NCBI GenBank assembly: GCA_914767715.1
Contig: OU612069.1
Location: 16,987,387-17,051,386 of the forward strand
Direction: 5' to 3'
From: Membranipora membranacea
Lineage: Eukaryota > Bryozoa > Gymnolaemata > Cheilostomatida > Membraniporidae
Length of the DNA: 64,000 bases
The notes under the pieces are model-generated. The model saw only the letters and a list, made by a program, of their open reading frames with translations. It had not been told where the DNA came from and made no database searches. This document shows, piece by piece, positions 24,491 through 37,913 of this stretch (the stretch's first letter is position 1; each line of letters begins with the position of its first letter). The position numbers and the translations under genes are program-made.

Positions 24491-27400
24491 TGTAGATTGG
24501 AGTAGTTTAGGATAGATCAATTAGGACAGGGTCAAAACTTTGGATGACAGAATGATAGGTTGATGTCAATAACTTGTAAACTTCAACTGACGTAATAAAT
24601 GTGTGTCTGTAACTTACCAGTTTTGTCAATTCTCGTGAGCGAGATAGAAAGAGTTAGGAGGGAGGAGGCTGAGCTGCTTGATGTCCCTGCAGGCTGGCAA
24701 AAAAATCTGTGACTGATGGTGCAACATCCACAACTGCAGTTTGGAATCATTTTAAATTTAATGGAGGTCTTTCCTGGTTGATGGCTGTAAAATAAATGGC
24801 AGATCGTAACAGGTGCTCTCTCAATAGTGGGCGGAGCTTATTTCGAGAAATCTCATTGGGCAAAAAAGCGGTCACATGCATGCGGAGAGGGAACTGAATA
24901 ATCATTACATTCTGATTGGGTAATAGGCGATGATGTCATATTACGCCAAAGGTTATAATTTTTTAGCATCTTCTGACTTAGCATGTTTAAGGTCGGCATT
25001 TACATGGAAAATACACTGATGCAATGTCCAATATTGGTACTAATCATGAAAATGAGAGAAACTACTAACCTTTCTTCTTGATGACTCTGTTTAAATGACT
25101 TTTGAAGAGCTTTGTGCAAATAAAGTGACAATGTGTTTTACCTCTCGAGAAAGCAACAAATAGACCATTTTTGCCTGAACAATGGCGTGGCATGGTGCAA
25201 ATAGACCGTTTTGTAAGGGTTGTATCTTTTGAACCGCTAGGCGTAGGGGGATAATTCCCGAAGATTTGGACTTGCCATGGTCTATTACGTCTGTTTTAAT
25301 TTACATTGCAATATCCGTTGAAAATACATATAGACCTTTTTTGCCCGTGACGACCGCATATTGCCCGAATTCCTTTAAAATAAACACATTTTTTTGAGCA
25401 CTTATAGCTAGGTGTCTTCTGGACTAATGTTTTGCTTTTAATGGAGATATGAGACGAATTAAAGTCTCCTCTAGCCTTGTTTTGCCATTAGCGCGTGAAA
25501 ACCTTAGCAAAACTAATGTTCTAAAGTCTGCTACAAACAGTCATCAGTTTTACACTCAAATTTCAGACTCAACGTTTTGCATATTGAAGGACAGATTCAC
25601 GTTGTATCTAAGTTGTTCTAACCAAATCTTTGAGATATAGGGTGGATTGGGGATTCGAAACAAAATGTTGCTCTTTCTGCCAACCTATAGAAAAAAATGC
25701 AGCAATAGCAAAACCGTCATGAATTGGGTAGAGGGCAATGATCAAGAAAATGTAATCACTTAATAAATTCAGGGATTAGTGGTTCAATACGCAGCATGGA
25801 AGTTTTTGGGGATATTAAATCAGTATACAAACTTGTCTTTGTCTATAGTTGTGTCAGTAATCTGATCTAGCTCTAATTCTGCTCTGACTGACGTCCCAGT
25901 AACGACCTTTAAAAACTCAGGCAAGCTATTTGTCAAATGTTTACAAGTGGTTGGCTGTAGTATTACTAAACTCTAGGACCAATTAAATATGAGAAATTGT
26001 TTCCAGCAATCATACATAAATTCCCATAAACTTTTTCAGGGCCTGATATGTTCCCTTAATCGACGAATATATATCAGTGCATTTCGCTGTAGTTGTTTCC
26101 TGTTCCCATCTGGTAGAAGGTTAATGTGTTGGTACGATCACATTTCATTCATTTGTCAATCTAGAAGCTTTCTCGTTGTGCAATATTGTCAGATATTTAT
26201 TAGGACCCTTTTTGCGTACAGGTCATGCTTTACATTGCGCTCACAATAAGCTGTTATTCGATGCTATCAATGCAAAAAATCTGCGGTGTTGGAGTATGCT
26301 GGGTTTGCTTGTTATGCCGGTATGAGGACGTTAATTCTTAGTCAGTAGGTACATATTAAAGACAGTTTCATTTTAGTTTAGCATACACATTATTTACTGC
26401 TCCATCGCAACAATCCTTACTGATGTTGCTTGATTTGGATAATAAATAGGTCACAGCTGTCAAATGAATGAAATAGAATGACAAAGGATGAAAAGCAACT
26501 GTGGTAACAACATTTCTTGGCTTATAGTTATCTGTTGGTTGTTAATGTATCTTTCATGTTAGAGAGGTTGGAAATATGGCCTTGAATGTGAAATATGACA
26601 ACTTCTGGGTGTCGGGAAAACATCACGTTTCACTTTCAATTTGGTATGACAATGGTACATTATAACTCATTGTAATAGATTGACTTTGCTATTGTCTTGA
26701 GCTCGTAATTCTGAATCGCGATAGTGTGAAAAGTGACCACAAAGGTGAATTTTATACATAAAAAACAATTCCACCTTGCCTGAGCCAGCGGTTAGAATAT
26801 ACCCATCCTATCTTATATATCTTTTATCTATATCATGCTGTGTTGTAACAAAATTTATAATTTAGTGGAAGAGTGCTTGAAACTTGAATCGTTTGGTTAC
26901 GAATAAGGAGACAAGCTTATCAAGCTTATCAAGCTCGTCAAGACAGGCTAAGCTGAAATGTCAGTGTGACTGTATGCATAAAACAAGAAAATCAATTCAT
27001 TCATATGACAAAGCTATGCCTCGCACGTCCTGTTTTCTTACCTGCATAAATGCTATGCACAAATGATGCACTGCAGGCTAACCTGAATATTGCAGTTTCT
27101 CTATCAATTGTCTTGTTACCAATCAGTCACATCACATACCGATACCTACAGCATTGCTTTTTTGGCATACACTTCTTAATAGGTTTTCAACGTTCACAGA
27201 TAAAAGGAAAGACCCTAGAACGCCTATAACTAGTCAATTCTACCTATCTTTGGAGACATTTGATTCAATTTTTCATTTCACTTACCTTGCATTTGATACA
27301 ACCTTGGCAGGATTGTCCTCTTGATACTTTGGTACAGCAATTTGATTGTGTTCTATATAAGAAAGTCCATGCCAAATATGAGTCCTGCTCTGTAAGCCGT

Positions 27401-28007
27401 CTAGCAAATGGATAGTCTTTGGCTTCTAGTTGGACTATTACTGTAAGAAGTTACTGGCACCTCTATGTATTCAGCAAAGTGACTGTAACAGGGAATTGTA
27501 TTTATTCCCTAAGTTAACTTGTTATCTTCCCTGACTGTCATCCCCTATCAATTTTATATCGTAGGTAGTACAATTATTTGCCGCACTCTACTGATGCAAC
27601 CAGTATCAATGTGTGTTTAATGAACCGTTACAATAACACAGCGCTACAGTAGTTATAGTGACTGGCTAGCAGTGTATACAGTAGGCATAACCATGATTAA
27701 AACCAGTTATTGCCTATCGATGGTCTCAACATCAATTATAAACATCAATCAAATTTGACAGGTTGTACATATTTCATCAGCCGATGAAGCAAGCGGAATA
27801 GCAGGAATGTTCTTGTATATATATTTTGACTACCGCTGAGAAATGTCAAGTTTTTGACATTCCATTGCAACAAGCCAGTGAGCTGGCCACCATGAACCAG
27901 ATAGGAACACCAGTGTGCAATATACTACGGCCTAAATAATTACAAGTATACCATAGTACGACATGTCAATAGTATCAAAATACCAACAGATAGCCAAGTT
28001 TGAGTAG
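24491..28007. other. No gene recognised
   Basis: About 3.5 kb of AT-rich sequence. A minus-strand segment at about 27285-27355 (TTATATAG, then HNQIAVPKYQEDNPAKVVSN, then GTAAGT) has an exon-like look but no partner. TCAAGCTTATCAAGC repeats sit at about 26915-26930. Confidence 0.4.
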
Positions 28008-28142
28008 GGGTTGGCTCAGTTGGTAATAGCCGTAACTACCTTAGCGAGAAGGCGTTCTTCCTTGGTACAAATATACTGCAGTACAATGACACATGAAGCT
28101 TGGTCGGATTTATGCTCCAACCTACCTACCTACCTACCTAAC
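28008..28142 (+). mobile_element. tRNA-derived SINE fragment with CCTA tail
   Basis: GGTTGGCTCAGTTGGTAATA is an A-box-like tRNA head, and TTGGTACAAATA at the right spacing is a degenerate B box. The 3' end is (CCTA)n at about 28121-28141, a common SINE tail. Confidence 0.5.
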
Positions 28143-28524
28143 CAATTATTCAACTGTTTAAATGTTCACACTTTCTTTTGCCCACTTAACTCGATCTCTA
28201 CCTGAAACCATGGGATTTATCATTGAGTAGTAAATAAAATGAAGAAATTCAAAAAAGAAGTCGACAAGTATAGATAGCACATTTTACAAAAACGTCTATT
28301 GGCCTACTTTGCAGCGCACGGCTCTGGCGATTATTGCGGAGTGGCGTGTGGAGGTGATAGGTTTGATGATACTCTTCATAGGACATGGATACCTACCCCA
28401 ACCCCTGAGGTAACTGGGCAGGCTTATAAGAAATCAAGGGAATTAACTCTTGCCATCCTGTTCCTCTGTACTAAATTTTTAAGTGCCCAATAATTGCAAA
28501 CTAAAACTTATAATCTATCAGTAT

Positions 28525-30817
28525 GGTACGTACACATAAACATATAAATACTTGTACACATAAACATATAAATACTTGTGCACATTAACATATCAATACT
28601 TGTACACATAAACATATAAATACTTGTGCACATTAACATATCAATACTTGTACACATAAACATATAAGTACTTGTACACATAAACATATAAATACTTGTA
28701 CACATAAACATATAAATACTTGTACACATAAACATATAAATACTTGTACACATAAACATATAAGTACTTGTACACATAAACATATAAATACTTGTACACT
28801 TAAACATATAAATACTTGTACACATAAACATATAAATACTTGTACACATAAACATATAAATACTTGTACACATAAACATGTAAATACTTGTACACATAAA
28901 CATATAAATACTTGTACACATAAACATATAAATACTTGTACACATAAACATATAAATACTTGTACACATAAACATATAAATACTTGTACACATAAACATA
29001 TAAGTACTTGTACACATAAACATGTAAATACTTGTACACATAAACATATAAATACTTGTACACATAAACATGTAAATACTTGTACACATAAACATATAAA
29101 TACTTGTACACATAAACATGTAAATACTTGTACACATAAACATATAAATACTTGTACACATAAACATATAAGTACTTGTACACATAAACATGTAAATACT
29201 TGTACACATAAACATATAAATACTTGTACACATAAACATATAAATACTTGTACACATAAACATATAAGTACTTGTACACATAAACATGTAAATACTTGTA
29301 CACATAAACATATAAATACTTGTACACATAAACATGTAAATACTTGTACACATAAACATATAAATACTTGTACACATAAACATATAAGTACTTGTACACA
29401 TATACATATAAATACTTGTACACATAAACATATAAATACTTGTACACATAAACATGTAAATACTTTTACACATAAACATATAAATACTTGTACACATAAA
29501 CATATAAATACTTGTACACATAAACATATAAGTACTTGTACACATAAACATGTAAATACTTGTACACATAAACATATAAATACTTGTACACATAAACATA
29601 TAAATACTTGTACACATAAACATATAAATACTTGTACACATAAACATGTAAATACTTTTACACATAAACATATAAATACTTGTACACATAAACATATAAA
29701 TACTTGTACACATAAACATATAAGTACTTGTACACATAAACATGTAAATACTTGTACACATAAACATATAAATACTTGTACACATAAACATGTAAATACT
29801 TGTACACATAAACATATAAATACTTGTACACATAAACATGTAAATACTTGTACACATAAACATATAAATACTTGTACACATAAACATATAAGTACTTGTA
29901 CACATAAACATGTAAATACTTGTACACATAAACATATAAATACTTGTACACATAAACATATAAATACTTGTACACATAAACATATAAATACTTGTACACA
30001 TAAACATATAAATACTTGTACACATAAACATATAAGTACTTGTACACATAAACATGTAAATACTTGTACACATAAATATATAAATACTTGTACACATAAA
30101 CATATAAATACTTGTACACATAAACATATAAATACTTGTACACATAAACATATAAACACTTGTACACATAAACATATAAATACTTGTACATATAAACATA
30201 TAAATACTTGTACATATTAACATATAAATACTTGTACACATAAACATATAAATACTTGTACACATAAACATATAAATACTTGTACACATAAACATATAAA
30301 TACTTGTACACATAAACATATAAATACTTGTACACATAAACATATAAATACTTGTACATATAAACATATAAATACTTGTACACATAAACATATAAATACT
30401 TGTACACATAAACATATAAATACTTGTACACATAAACATATAAATACTTGTACACATAAACATATAAATACTTGTACACATAAACATATAAATACTTGTA
30501 CATATAAACATATAAATACTTGTACACATAAACATATAAATACTTGTACACATAAACATATAAATACTTGTACACATAAACATATAAATACTTGTACACA
30601 TAAACATGTAAATACTTGTACACATAAACATATAAATACTTGTACACATAAACATATAAATACTTGTACATATAAACATATAAATACTTGTACACATAAA
30701 CATATAAATACTTGTACACATAAACATATAAATACTTGTACACATATACATATAAACACTTGTACATATAAACATATAAATACTTGTACACATAAACATA
30801 TAAATACTTGTACACAT
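28525..30817. repeat. 24-bp minisatellite, about 95 units
   Basis: The unit is ACACATAAACATATAAATAC plus TTGT. Because 24 is a multiple of three and the minus-strand unit lacks stops, all three minus frames stay open, giving ORFs of 814, 508/180 and 385/215 residues with 8-residue periods (MFMCTSIY, CLCVQVFI, YVYVYKYL). Variant units (ATGTAAAT, ATATAAGT) cluster in 28.6-30.07 kb and an ATATAAAC-type variant (TACATATAAAC) in 30.17-30.8 kb, so the array has internal domains. I read this as satellite DNA, not protein-coding. Confidence 0.95.
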
Positions 30818-32556
30818 ATTTATGTTGATGTACCTACATAACCATTGCTCATGTATCAATATTTTATATAGCGATATTATCGAGGGTTCATGGCACAACC
30901 TCACATCAAGATTTCTTGCATGGGTATAATGCTTCGGTATTTTTACTACCAAAAAACCCCAACGCTGCAGTTATTTAGTCGTTCATTTTTCAACAGCAAT
31001 GAGAAAAATGGACCAATATTTACACTGTGCATTTTTTCCAACCACAGGGAACAGCACGTCAAGATCAAGAAAGATATTTCCAAGTGACATGTGGTGAGTT
31101 TTTACACAACTACCAAAACTGCCACTAGACATATTACCTGGTGTCAATTGGTTAGAATTTGTAGGTCATAATAGCAGAGCAAAGGAGATTAACCTAATGG
31201 CTGGATCATTTGATGCTACGGTCAACACTAAGGAACCCACTTGCGTTGAGGAGTCGCAATCTCTTCTTAAATTAGCATCAGTGTCCTTGAGAAACAATTG
31301 TGAGGGCTGATGACAGACAGGTGATAGGTGGTTAGCTTAAAAGGTGTTATGAATTAATTCTCAACTATGAGCAGAGTGCATCTGTGAAATTTAAGAAAAT
31401 GGCAACCGGTGCGAGTCCTTTTTTGTCTAGAGGCTGTTCAGGAGCAAAACAATTGATCTTGATGCTAAGCACTGTCAGACCGGAAAAGATCCTCTTAATT
31501 TTGGTGTGAAAGGGAAAGATTTGCACCATATTTGATAGGCAATAATTACGATATATTGAAGTAATTCATGTTGCTCTTTCATAATAATGCGCCTTGATTG
31601 AACGCTGTGTGCTAAGTCTTTTGTAATATGATTACGCAGTTGTTTATTTCCAAGGCAACAAAAATGTCTCACATCACCCTCGCGAACAAGACTGAATCAA
31701 TTTATGTAAATTTTATATCTTCAGATGCGGTACCAAGAACTCTGACAGGTGAGCAGTTTCAAATGACATAAATACTACCCCTACTCTCAAACCAAATAAC
31801 GGTGCGGCTTGTTTAGGAAAGTTATGCTATCAGTAGCACTTAAATCTTGCTATCTCTAAGTTTTGCTTTTGTATGCATGTTTTCAGACCGCCATTACCCA
31901 AAATTTGATGTAAAAAGAAAGGATGCTGAATTCACTTTTCGATGCATATATATATTTATGCACCTCTTTAGTTTAATTTGTCATCGGTACATGATGGACC
32001 CATAATATATGAGTATAAACAGACACTAAACAATATTGTGTATAGGGGCTCTTTGGCACCGACAAATTCACACTAGCATAGTCTCATCTGAGCTGGACAA
32101 CTTAGTGCATCGGAAGCGCAATAACTCGGCCCGAGCCAAACTTGGCCCAATGCAATAAAGCTTGACCCCATTAGTAGGACTAGGCCCCAAATAGTAAAAC
32201 TTGGCCCCATATACAAGACATGGCCGCATGCAATAGGCAAAAGCGCGAACTGTTCCAGTTTAATAAATATTGACTGGGAAACTCAATAACTCTGGGGAAT
32301 TCCCAGTGTTAATAAAATATTACCCAATCGTGTGGCGCGACTTTTGGGAAACAATTATTTCAATAATAACTGACCAATAAAAAGCCAATGTAGGTTGTAG
32401 GTGTTATCCAATGGGAATGTTTCAAACATTTTCCCCATTCCACTTGGTGAAAGATGGCAAGCATGTAGTCAAGCCAGTCAGACAAGCATCAATCAACATT
32501 GACAGCTGTGACTTTGATGATGGATGCACTACCTCTACTGCCTCTTGATATCAACC
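30818..32556. other. No gene recognised
   Basis: AT-rich. GGCCCCA/TGGCCCC motifs spaced irregularly at 32115-32225 recall those at 61805-61895. The 5' end of the Harbinger-like gene is likely within the last few hundred bases. Confidence 0.4.
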
Positions 32557-32851
32557 ATGCATTTCTTTGGCAACAGTGGCAAAGATTTCAGGCCTACAAG
32601 TACAAGAGATCAGCTCTATGAATCGTTGCCAGACTGGAGTCAGTCTAGATTCAAAAGTGCCTTCAGGCTCTCAAGAGGTAGTCTGCTACAACAATACAAC
32701 TAGTCACTATTCCTTGTGGCTGGTATTATTATTTTTAGTGGACTGTACAGGCTTTATCAAGCTACCTGGTATGATCGTCTTCTACTTTACTCTACCCTAC
32801 TCTACCCTGCCGTAATCTTCTGACACTGACTGTGTTTTATCATAATAATGG

Positions 32852-32893
32852 TATATATATATATATATATTATGTGTATATATATATATATAT
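32852..32893. repeat. (TA)n microsatellite
   Basis: Two TA runs separated by TTATGTG, in the first intron of the Harbinger-like gene. Confidence 0.9.
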
Positions 32894-34312
32894 CATCATA
32901 TGTTCTCACACATTAATTACTTACTCTCCCATAATCCTAGTATTGATGTTATTTCAATTGACTTTGACTTGGTTGGACACCTCAGCTCTGCAGTCCTACC
33001 ATTCAGTTCCAAAACACCCTAAAGAACACACATTCCTGCTGCTACATCCTCACAGGCAATGGACCATTCAGGAGATAAACCTTACCTATTATTCCACTAT
33101 CGAGCTCGCTGTTTTTTTACGCAACAAACATTATACTGATTTTTATACAATTGACAATTGACTTGTAGTTTGGAAACACGAACAATTGCTGCAATTGCAT
33201 AACCATTTTTATCACTGTTAGTGACTGGGTTAATATGCCAACCTTGCCTAACATTTATACTTTTTTTTATAATTATAGAAGCATTCGATATTCTCCTCAG
33301 TGAGTTAAAGCGAACTGAAAGCGGTAAAGAGTGGTTGCGGGAACCGACTGATCCGTATATGCCCCCTAACACTTGGCTCGTAATTGCACTCCACTTTTTC
33401 TCTACCGTTGACTTTATGGTTTCCATAGCTACACAATAAGTAGAGGAATTGTGAAACCTTTACATGTGGTTCTGGATAAATTGCCCGATAACAAGCGTAG
33501 ATTTATTCCAATCCGCTTACTTGTGGGTATTGATGTGTATGTTATGGTGTACCAGCGCTGACCCCCTTATATTTCTGCACATATATTTCTGTCATTTTCA
33601 TTATGCATTAGATTTCATGCCTATGAAAATTTTCCTATACGGACAGCAATTTGCTGCAGTTGTGCAGGTGGCTAGAAAACCATGTCACACAAAATTTGAT
33701 GACATTGTGGGATTCTGGGTTACGGAGTCACCACATTAACTCTCCGCTACTGAAATCTGTGCTCACGAGCTCGGTATGATTCTCACTATGTGACACTGAC
33801 TTATTAATATATGGATCTCATTTGATCAAACACTTGACTCAAGAGCATGCCTTTTAATTCTTATCAAGTTTAACATCAAACACAATTCAACTTAACAATG
33901 CATATCTTATTTCTACAAGTCATACTTTCTAGTCAATGATGCCATGCATGCTGGATTTAATTCATTCAACTCAATTAGTTGATGGTATAGATAATCCAAC
34001 CAAATGTTATACTGTGCCACTATTAAATAATAAGGCGAGTTCTATTTCCCTATAAATATCACTAACGTACAATAAATGAAAATATTATGATAACAACTCG
34101 TAAAACTTTCATGTTTAAAAAAACTGACCTGTCTCCAAAAGAAGTTGCAAACAAAGAGCGCTGCTTGTCGACCAGAGGGTCGCCAAACATATCATGCTTT
34201 CCATTGGTGAACCATGCTCTTATATAGCATGGTTCCAGACACATTAAAAACTGCTGACGTCAATAAGCAAAAAAACAAGATTTAAACACAATTTTCAATT
34301 ACCGCAAAAAGA

Positions 34313-34372
34313 GGGTTGATCGGCCGCAAGAGTGGGTTGATCCAGGGTTGATCGGCCGCAAGTGTGGGTTGG
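34313..34372 (+). repeat. Two tandem copies of a 32-bp GC-rich unit
   Basis: GGGTTGATCGGCCGCAAG occurs at 34313 and 34345. It is unusually CpG-rich for this window. Confidence 0.85.
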
Positions 34373-37300
34373 TGTAAGTCAGGCATTATGCTAATTCTGA
34401 ATTGTCTCTGTTGGCGCCACCTTTACTGCATTGTCATGGTTGTCACGGTTCTGGCGTTAGGGTGGCACCGGTATTAAGAATAGAATTTGGATTTGCATAT
34501 ATTTGCCTGTCCCCGATTCGAGGTGATATGCACTGGCTGGTAACTGCGTGTCCTCAAGTCGAGGTTTGAGTGTACTGTTGTTGATATAGAAATTATCCTG
34601 TTTGTTGCTTGTATGCGACAACATTGCAGATTTCTTTAACATCTCTCAATAGTTTGACCTATTATGTTTTTGCAGTTTCAACGTTACCCACTCAACTGTC
34701 CGAGAATGTGTTACCCGTATATCTGATGCCCTTTTGGAGTTGGAAGGGCGGTATACTAATTGGCCAACAGATGAAGAAATGGCTATTGAAGAGGCCACAT
34801 TCTTCACTAGATATGGTAAGTGAGTTTTTATATCATTAACAAACTAGGTCATAGTCTGCATATTGGAGTAGGCCTGTTTGAGAATTACTTATAAATTAGC
34901 AATCGTTATGTTAATACACTGCAAATTAGATGGTTACAGCTTGTTCTGACAGAGAGAAGTGTTCTCCATAAGTTCTTTTAGCGTAAAGATGAAATTCCAG
35001 TTCTGTTTGACCCAAATGCGAGGCCTAGTAACAACCCTACTTTCCATCCAATTTTAAAAGTTGTCTTCTGTTAACGGTCAAGTTTAAATATATACTCCAT
35101 GCTGTACTAGGAATTTGCCTAAGCTGCCATGTCTAAGACGGTGCTGTGTAAAGTGTCCTTCTCTTGATTTCTGCATTTCTTGTGCTGTCATTTCAGTCAC
35201 AACATCATATGTGTGAAATTGACTTGCAGCTTAATGTTTCATAGGTTTTCCTGGAGTCATAGGACTTGTTGATGGTACAGAAATCAAGATAGCCCAACCT
35301 TCTCGTCGCTCAGAGGTAGAGAATTCACTCAAGAGCAATTATCCTCAAAGTAGGCCCTGATAAAGTATACAGTCTATTGCAATGACAGGCTACTGTCCTC
35401 CTGTCCAGCAAGGGAGAAAGCCAGAGGGTTTTACTTTATGGCAACTTTAATGTGTAGGATCTTGTTTCTGACTATTTTTGTATTTTTTGCACTGCATGAA
35501 ATCGCAAAGTATATGTTGGCCTGTTAGTGAAATATTGAAATTTGTATTGAGTGTTTTGATAATTAAGTACCACAAACATGCTGTGTTGTATGTAGGTACT
35601 TTTCAAAGTAATATCACAACATAAAAACAGTCGAGGAAAAAATTTACCCTATAGATTAACATGGGGTAAATATCAAATTGTAAAGCTTCTTGTTTGGGTG
35701 ATTGGCACCTGATGATTATCATAATCATTCCGTGTTTTATTGTAGACATATTACAGCAGGAAGTCAAATTATTCCTTCAACTGCATGCTGGTGGTAAATA
35801 GCGCTGAAGAGATTATATATTACTCTGTTGGCTCACCAGGCAGTTATCATGATGCCAGAGTGTTGAGGAGGACCAGTCTCGTGGAAAAGCTGGAAGCATT
35901 GCCTAAGCAGTATCATATATTAGGTGAGCTTTTAACAGACAAGCATACTCTCAGACAGTTATTTATCTTCTAGCACCAGTGAGTTCAAAAATAGCTTGGC
36001 AACAACAACAAATTTTTTGGCAGGAGTTCATTACTGGTCTTATCACCTTAGCTAAAAATCTGTTGAAAACTCAAAAACACAAACTCTAGATGAGTTAATG
36101 TTAGGTAAAGTTTAGCTTAGCTAGTTTATGGTCACTTCATGTTAACTAGAATAGAAATTTGGCCAGCTTAGTCCATATAAAGTAAGGAGGCTGAGTAAAC
36201 CTTAGCTAGCTTTAAATTCAGATGTCTCAAGGCTGTGCGGATTGGCTAACTTTTTCTCTTGGTGATAGAGTATATATTTTGAACTTTATCTATACCACCG
36301 ACCTATTTATGTAGCTCAAATAAGAGGCCAACCACGGCTTATTTAGTGTTAAATTTCTGTTTACATATATTCTTTTAATATCTCTTATTCAGGTGATAGC
36401 GCATACAGGCAAGAGCTTTTATGATGAAACCTTACAGGGATAGAAACAACAACCCGAGGAGAGTTAAGAGGTACAATCAGACTCATAGTGCGACCAGGGT
36501 ACTTGTTGAGCATGCTAACGGCTGTCTGAAGAATACCTGGAGGAGACTGAAACATCTGGATGTACGCAGTAGGCACAAAGGCCGTGTAATAATTAGATGC
36601 TGCCTTGTGCTGCATAATTATATGCTTAAAATGGACTGCGAGTCCGATAGGGAAAATGCAGCTAGAGAAATGGCCACCTTAAGATTTGACACTGCCTGTG
36701 GTAAAAGAGAGGCCATTTGCAAGACTTATTTCAAAGCAGCTTCAGATGAAGACACTGTCCTGGAGTAGGCTTTTGCGCTGTCTTGTGCTATCATGAATTT
36801 GTTTTTTTTGTATGATTTTGAATATATTTTCTAACTAGTTCCTGATGATCACACTTTTGTAAACTTTTTTGTCATGGCAACAAATTCATTGTTAATTGTA
36901 TTGGGAGCAAGTGTTGTTAATTATAGTGTGTAACTAAGAATTTTTAAAATCATCACTGCGAAACAAACGCTGTCATTGACAAATAAGCTGACAGGTTTGA
37001 ATCAGCTAAAACTCCCTCAGCCTAAGTATCAGTTGACATTTGAAACATCCCATGTTTGCAGATCTTTTAGTTAGGCACCGCTTAGCACTGTTACTTGGTA
37101 TCCCACACTTGCGTATGTTATGCCTGTTTGTTTGGTTCTGCCTAAATTCCAGTATCCTGTGTCACAAGTCATGGCATTGGCCTGCATGACTGCCAAGATC
37201 TGATTGATGCACAGCTGAGCGCTTCGCAGCATCCTGTGTAACTGTTCATGGCTTAGGTTCCCAAGTGACGTCGTGATGCTGTAGCTACAGGGTATTTGGC

Positions 37301-37479
37301 TGATTTAAACTTGTCGGCATATTTTTCAATGACGACGCTTGTTTCACAGTGATGATGTTAAAAGTTCTTAGTGGCACACTGTTATTTACTCACAAGCCAT
37401 GAACTTAATCTGATCTACTTCAATTTATGCATTTGCAGAGTTTTTGGATGTCATAATGGAACTATTCTGTAAGAAATAC

Positions 37480-37485
37480 AATAAA
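37480..37485 (+). terminator. Candidate poly(A) signal for the Harbinger-like gene
   Basis: AATAAA about 710 bases after the stop codon. It is distant, so only a candidate. Confidence 0.25.
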
Positions 37486-37833
37486 GATACATTTTCATGT
37501 GCACTATCACTGTCGATCTGTTATTAATTTATTTGTACTAAGAACAGCAGAAGTTCACACAAGTGTGAACCATAGCTGAACAAAATGAGTGCAATATCAG
37601 TATAATGGATGTGTATATTAGCAATGTATTGTGGGTTTTTTATTGACAAGGCCATGGGACAGATCTGCTTGTCTTTATTTGATAAAGCTACTCAGCATGT
37701 TCGTGCTTCACATTGGATCTAACAATCAATTGTTGAGCCATTTAGTTTAACGCTTCCAAGTTCTATGTTGATGAAACTGATAAAGTCTATGTACAGTAGT
37801 GGAGTTTTATAGTACTCAATCGAAATGAAAACA

Positions 37834-37839
37834 TTTATT
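37834..37839 (-). terminator. Candidate poly(A) signal for the Myb/SANT-like gene
   Basis: AATAAA on the minus strand, 75 bases after the stop codon at 37914. Confidence 0.5.
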
Positions 37840-37913
37840 TTTTATAACGAAATCTCATGATACTCAAAATGTAACATTACACACAGCTCACTTAATATAT
37901 CTGACAATTTAAG

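Larger units (their letters stand above)
32557..36768 (+). pseudogene. Harbinger/PIF-type DDE nuclease (HARBI1-like), probably decayed
   Basis: Exon pieces, each with GT/AG signals: 32557-32677 (LYESLPDWSQSRFKSAFRLS), 33279-about 33436 (REAFDILLSELK), 34676-34815 (FNVTHSTVRECVTRISDALL; NWPTDEEMAIEEATFFTRYG), 35245-35315 (GFPGVIGLVDGTEIKI), 35746-35923 (SVGSPGSYHDARVLRRTSL), 36393-36768 (GDSAYRQELL, then KPYRDRNN, TRVLVEHANGCLKNTWRRL, CCLVLHNYM). The D-D-E residues lie in VDGTEI, YHDAR and VLVEHANG. Harbinger nucleases cut and join transposon ends and need a Myb-like partner, which lies at 37914-40999 in convergent orientation. Two defects: exon 2 runs into TAA (33437-33439) without an in-phase donor to exon 3, and a one-base deletion near 36418 shifts the frame after GDSAYRQELL. 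Start codon ATG at 32557 is the first in frame that I can defend. Confidence 0.8.

Noticed and set aside
27285-27355. Minus-strand exon candidate
   Set aside because: Splice-like ends but only about 22 codons and no partner exon or recognised motif.
28525-30817. CRISPR-like array
   Set aside because: Repeats are directly contiguous without unique spacers, in a eukaryotic context.
28508-30952. 814-codon minus-strand ORF and its companions in the other two minus frames
   Set aside because: They are the 24-bp minisatellite read in three frames; no unique domain, no start context, unique N-terminus only from flanking DNA.
32567-32815. 82-codon plus ORF in another frame
   Set aside because: Out of frame with the Harbinger exon 32557-32677, which has the recognisable residues and a phased donor.
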